Source: Beroe forskalii
Taxonomy: Eukaryota > Ctenophora > Nuda > Beroida > Beroidae
Direction: 5' to 3'
DNA length: 64,000 bases
NCBI GenBank assembly: GCA_011033025.1
Contig: WFMF01000339.1
Location: 124,001 to 188,000, forward strand
Shown here: positions 62,101 through 64,000 of the stretch, one piece after another
How positions within the stretch are numbered: the first letter of the stretch is position 1
How the letters are laid out: every line of letters begins with the position of its first letter
Position numbers and translations under genes: made by a program
Notes under the pieces: generated by a model
Seen by the model: the letters and a program-made list of their open reading frames with translations, nothing else
What the model was told of the DNA's origin: nothing
Databases searched by the model: none

Positions 62101-62454
62101 CGAGGGATGCGATAGGGTAGTTTACTGCAAACTTAACGCTGTCTGAGGAGGGAGAACTGTTAGTGGTGTGAGGTGAGAAGGACTTTTTTGGATGTACGTG
62201 GGTTGTGGGTACGTGGTTACTTGTTTCCTTTGGCGCCATATTGCCAATGGCCTAAATAATACGTAAGTTTGGGAACAAAAAAGATATTTTATAACAGCAA
62301 AAGTAAAGAAATTAGATTAACATACGTCATATTTCATGGCACTGCTTTTACCTTTCTGTTCCCTGAGGAATACAGCCATCATGATGCAGTAGGGCACATC
62401 GAGCCAGGGAAAACAGGGCACCCCCTCAAACCAATCGCTCAGAACGTCCAACAT
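53098..62454 (-). CDS. TMEM38-like: TRIC-type intracellular cation channel (TMEM38-like), eight exons
   Basis: TRIC proteins are trimeric K+ channels of the ER/SR that balance charge during Ca2+ release. Exons in order: 62454-62352 (start; in-frame TAG upstream; FPWLDVPYCIMMAVFLREQK), 62142-61986 (NYPIASLVVL, LLLGLPPVG), 60840-60777 (WLVFFCPGDLFMKAF), 60522-60402 (VCEIRHARM, TIIIFCGLVDG), 59501-59404, 54727-54563 (VTKASLVLAVFYCL, GRADPFIPLQ), 54406-54382 (GAFWKAVC) and 53279-53163 with possible read-through to TAA at 53098. Order and motifs match the family (ASW-like, FFCPxDL, KASL, DPFxP); the key KEV and GG residues are changed to CEI and CAG. About 283 residues are visible through 53163, about 306 with the read-through; human TRICs have 290-300. 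Oddities: exon 3 lacks an AG acceptor, the exon 3/4 join lacks a clean GT donor, and exon 7 could instead end at TAG (54359). It may be a fast-evolving gene or a decaying one. Confidence 0.7.
54359..54406 (-). CDS. TMEM38-like: Alternative terminal reading of TRIC exon 7
   Basis: If the donor TTTGCA/GTAAGC is not used, the exon continues as GAFWKAVCSKHQKIE and stops at TAG (54361-54359). If it is used, phase 1 joins the 53279 exon. Both are plausible; the spliced form gives a basic tail, the unspliced form a shorter channel. Confidence 0.4.
   Translation of the reverse strand, partial: GAFWKAVCSKHQKIE
54734..57030. other. Intronic stretch upstream of the nested GPCR
   Basis: No second gene is supported. 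A minus-strand ATG at 55688 opens a 20-residue stretch (MDASVYEHGLLPMGG...) with a donor-like CTG/GTATTC, but it has no partner in the channel model. The nested receptor's promoter should lie in the last few hundred bases; I see no clear TATA box. Confidence 0.4.
57031..58114 (+). CDS. Class A-like orphan GPCR, single exon, with an apparent frameshift near the N-terminus
   Basis: From 57080 to the TGA ending at 58114 the frame is open and encodes all seven membrane segments: TM1 SLVGTLGNIVVII, TM2 with YVDL, the TM3 cysteine (KVFCLLWG), FSRIW in place of DRY, FPLKP in loop 2, TM6 VYLVCNIP, and TM7 NPWVY. There is no in-frame ATG; the first residue of the long frame often reported, at 57158, is a GTG inside TM1. 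An ATG at 57031 gives MEALNTTSTATTINPAP, with two possible N-glycosylation sites, then hits TGA at 57082. Skipping one base in the GCCCCTT run joins it to LDYPLYETLLG. So one extra base (sequencing error or mutation) separates start and body. About 361 residues if repaired. Ligand unknown. The gene sits inside an intron of the minus-strand channel gene. Confidence 0.8.
58735..59395. repeat. Minisatellite, 17-bp unit CTCTGACACCGGTTTCA
   Basis: About 38 units with variants (CACCAGTT, CACTGGTT, GTTGCA). Its complement, TGAAACCGGTGTCAGAG, shares GGTGTCAGAGTGAA with the 16-bp array at 25735-27715. It ends within a few bases of the donor of TRIC exon 5 and is preceded by an 11-base C run (58722-58732). 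Confidence 0.95.
59510..60194. other. TRIC intron 4 sequence, no gene
   Basis: Includes a CGCGCGCGC tract (59628-59638) and a GTATACAGTGTATA palindromic stretch (59963-60015). The open frames at 59542-59769 and 59868-60134 show no splice partners or recognisable protein. Confidence 0.45.
60195..60380. mobile_element. MITE (short copy) inside TRIC intron 4
   Basis: Same family as 33548-33765: ends GGATTTG...CCAGGCTTGTTCACTTGG and its complement, with nested arms GTGACTGAAGCACCT/AGGTGCTTCAGTCAC. It sits about 20 bp from the exon 4 donor (60401). Confidence 0.8.
60506..60785 (-). repeat. Tandem copies of the TRIC exon 3/4 border
   Basis: On the minus strand CCATTTCAGTTCAT occurs at the end of exon 3 (60785-60772) and again at 60649-60636, where it continues as a second version of the exon 4 start (FILRLVCEIK). 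The exon 4 start used in the model follows TTATTCCAG at 60522. The upstream repeat copies exon 4's first 30 bases plus intron, about 115 bp away. Confidence 0.7.
60841..61985 (-). other. TRIC intron 2, bounded by 11-bp direct repeats, acceptor TG
   Basis: CACCAGCAAAT (plus strand) lies at 61983-61993 and 60838-60848; the exon borders cut both copies at the same place. The donor is a strong GTGAGT. The acceptor dinucleotide is TG (TTCATTTGCTG/GTGG). No canonical AG nearby keeps phase. The intron has no terminal inverted repeats and no gene. Confidence 0.55.
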
Positions 62455-63659
62455 GCCACTACCTGTAGTGTGCTATGACTTGTTAGAAACTGTCTGGGCC
62501 GGTAGCTAAAGGTAACCCTCTAAAACCGTGCAACACAAATACAATAACAAATAAATTTAGGGTTAGTTGGTTATTCAAGACGAATACACCGCGAATCAAA
62601 GAAAAAGGAAAAGCTAATATAAGGAAATGATAATTTCATAAGGGAAAATTTGAAATAAAACAAAATAGTATAACCAAAGTTCAGTAAATACATACCAAGG
62701 ATGGCGAGTCGAAAAAGTACAAGTTATACCTACCTATGTGATAACAATTTTACTTCATTGTATTATAGCATGCATATTTTGGGGAATTTTGCATAGTATT
62801 GCGTCTAAGAAGCGATGACAGTTATTAATTATCATGAATTAAATGAGGTATAAGGAAATGTATTAATTTACATCTTTGACTTCCAGTAATAACATAAGAT
62901 CAGAATACCCAACTTAAGTGGTTGATTCGATGAATCGCACTTAAATTGTTTAATCTACATCATTTGATAATTATCCCAACATAACTGATAACAGCATAAC
63001 GCATATAATATGGTATCGGCACTCTACTCTGTATATCCCCAGACCTCACCTAGTCAGATGTCTAGGTCGGTAAACCTACTGATTTCCCCACTAACTAGAA
63101 GCGTGTTTAGCGTATTGTCTTGAGAGAGCTCAGGACTACTGGTTTAGAGGGTATAGGACTACTGGTTTGTTCTACAATCAATACTGAATACACCGTACTG
63201 TGTACACAACAAAACAAATAAAATACGCCTCTATAACCATATATATACCTAGAGTGTAGTACTACAAAACACTGACTCTTATCAAACATATCTCACAACA
63301 CAGGAGTCACATATAAAACACAGGAGTCTGCGTAAAACAAAAGGTATTGTAGCCCGGCATGGCATATGATCTACGAGCCATATAAGGCGTAATGAGTTAG
63401 ACATCAGCTCGCGTAATGAAGGCAAGTAATAATACTTCGTTACTGAGAGTGGGAGGACTCGCACAGAATCGTAGTACTTTATAAATATTCATGAGATTTA
63501 CTCGAGCGAATTATGCGATGGACGTAATTTAAAGGAGAATATATTTGACTAAATGCCTTATCGGTCCTAAGGTCCTAGTCTAAGGGTCCTTCTTTTCACT
63601 TTGTTCTACCATTCTATACGACTACCACCTTGATTATAAGGGAATTATATGTCAACATA
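62455..63659. other. Region upstream of the TRIC gene, no gene supported
   Basis: AT-rich; the promoter of the channel gene should lie here, but no clear core element stands out. Small frames at 63107-63464 have no support. Confidence 0.4.
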
Positions 63660-64000
63660 CCAACTTGGTAATCTGTCGACGGACAGTTACCGGTCGGTAA
63701 CGGGTCGGTTACCGACCACTTAACGGTCACTTAACGGTTGGTTAACGGTCGGTTGACGGACGGTTACCGCCCACGGACAGTTACCGGTCGGTTGACGGAT
63801 ACTTAACGGACGGACAGTTACCGGTCGGTTACCGGTCACTGACCGGTCACTTAACGGTCGGTTAACGGACGGTTACCGCCCATGGACAGTTACCGGTCGG
63901 TTAACGGTCGGTTACCGGTCACTTAACGGTCGGTTAACGGACGGTTACCGCCCACGGACAGTTACCGGTCGGTTAACGGTCGGTTACCGGTCACTTAACG
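63660..64000. repeat. Minisatellite GGTCGGTTAACGGTC, continues past the window end
   Basis: 11-13 bp units (GGTCGGTTAAC, GGTCACTTAAC, GGACGGTTACC) form a higher-order unit of about 80 bp marked by CCGCCCA(C/T)GGACAGTTACC at 63767, 63877 and 63948. The array is cut by the window edge. Confidence 0.9.

Overview
The window is nuclear DNA of an animal: split genes with GT/AG introns, seven-transmembrane receptors, a microsomal-type P450, many minisatellites, fold-back elements and a copied retroelement fragment. The intron sizes, moderate GC and strong divergence between what look like two haplotypes suggest a non-vertebrate, probably an outbred marine invertebrate. I cannot name the phylum. Most real exons are too short to stand out as open reading frames, so I built the genes by hand from splice signals, reading phase and family resemblance.

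Layout. 1-7.4 kb: end of a retroelement, a minisatellite, several inverted-repeat elements, a 135-bp tandem array, a run of perfect GAA-loop hairpins, and AT-rich tandem repeats. 7.4-9.4 kb: homopolymer-ridden sequence that looks like poor base calls. 9.4-25.5 kb: no gene I can support; it holds one minisatellite and several copies of a dispersed motif centred on TGACGTCATTATCA. 25.5-28.2 kb: the last exons of an unidentified minus-strand gene with an acidic tail, whose last intron holds a 2-kb minisatellite. 29.2-33.7 kb: a 2.27-kb direct tandem duplication. 36.2-37.7 kb: an intact single-exon cytochrome P450 (CYP46-like), minus strand. 40.3-52.2 kb: a ten-exon class A GPCR, plus strand, whose 5' half is present twice on either side of a 100-N gap, most likely two haplotypes placed in series. 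53.1-62.5 kb: a minus-strand TRIC-type cation channel gene (TMEM38-like), with an almost intact single-exon GPCR nested on the opposite strand in one intron. 63.66 kb to the end: another minisatellite.

The most unusual signals are these. (1) Three introns of the TRIC gene are bounded by 11-15 bp direct repeats of the exon sequence, as if each intron arose by duplicating or inserting at the exon site; one of them has a TG instead of an AG acceptor. (2) In the ten-exon GPCR, both sides of the same third-loop intron are tandemly amplified: about five units around the donor and eight units each starting at an in-frame acceptor. (3) The two haplotype-like copies give a filled and an empty site for a retroelement with a 12-bp target duplication, and an inverted segment next to a 54-bp inverted repeat.

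The genes do not form an obvious pathway. They are a receptor, a second receptor nested in an ER/SR potassium-channel gene, and a sterol-type P450.
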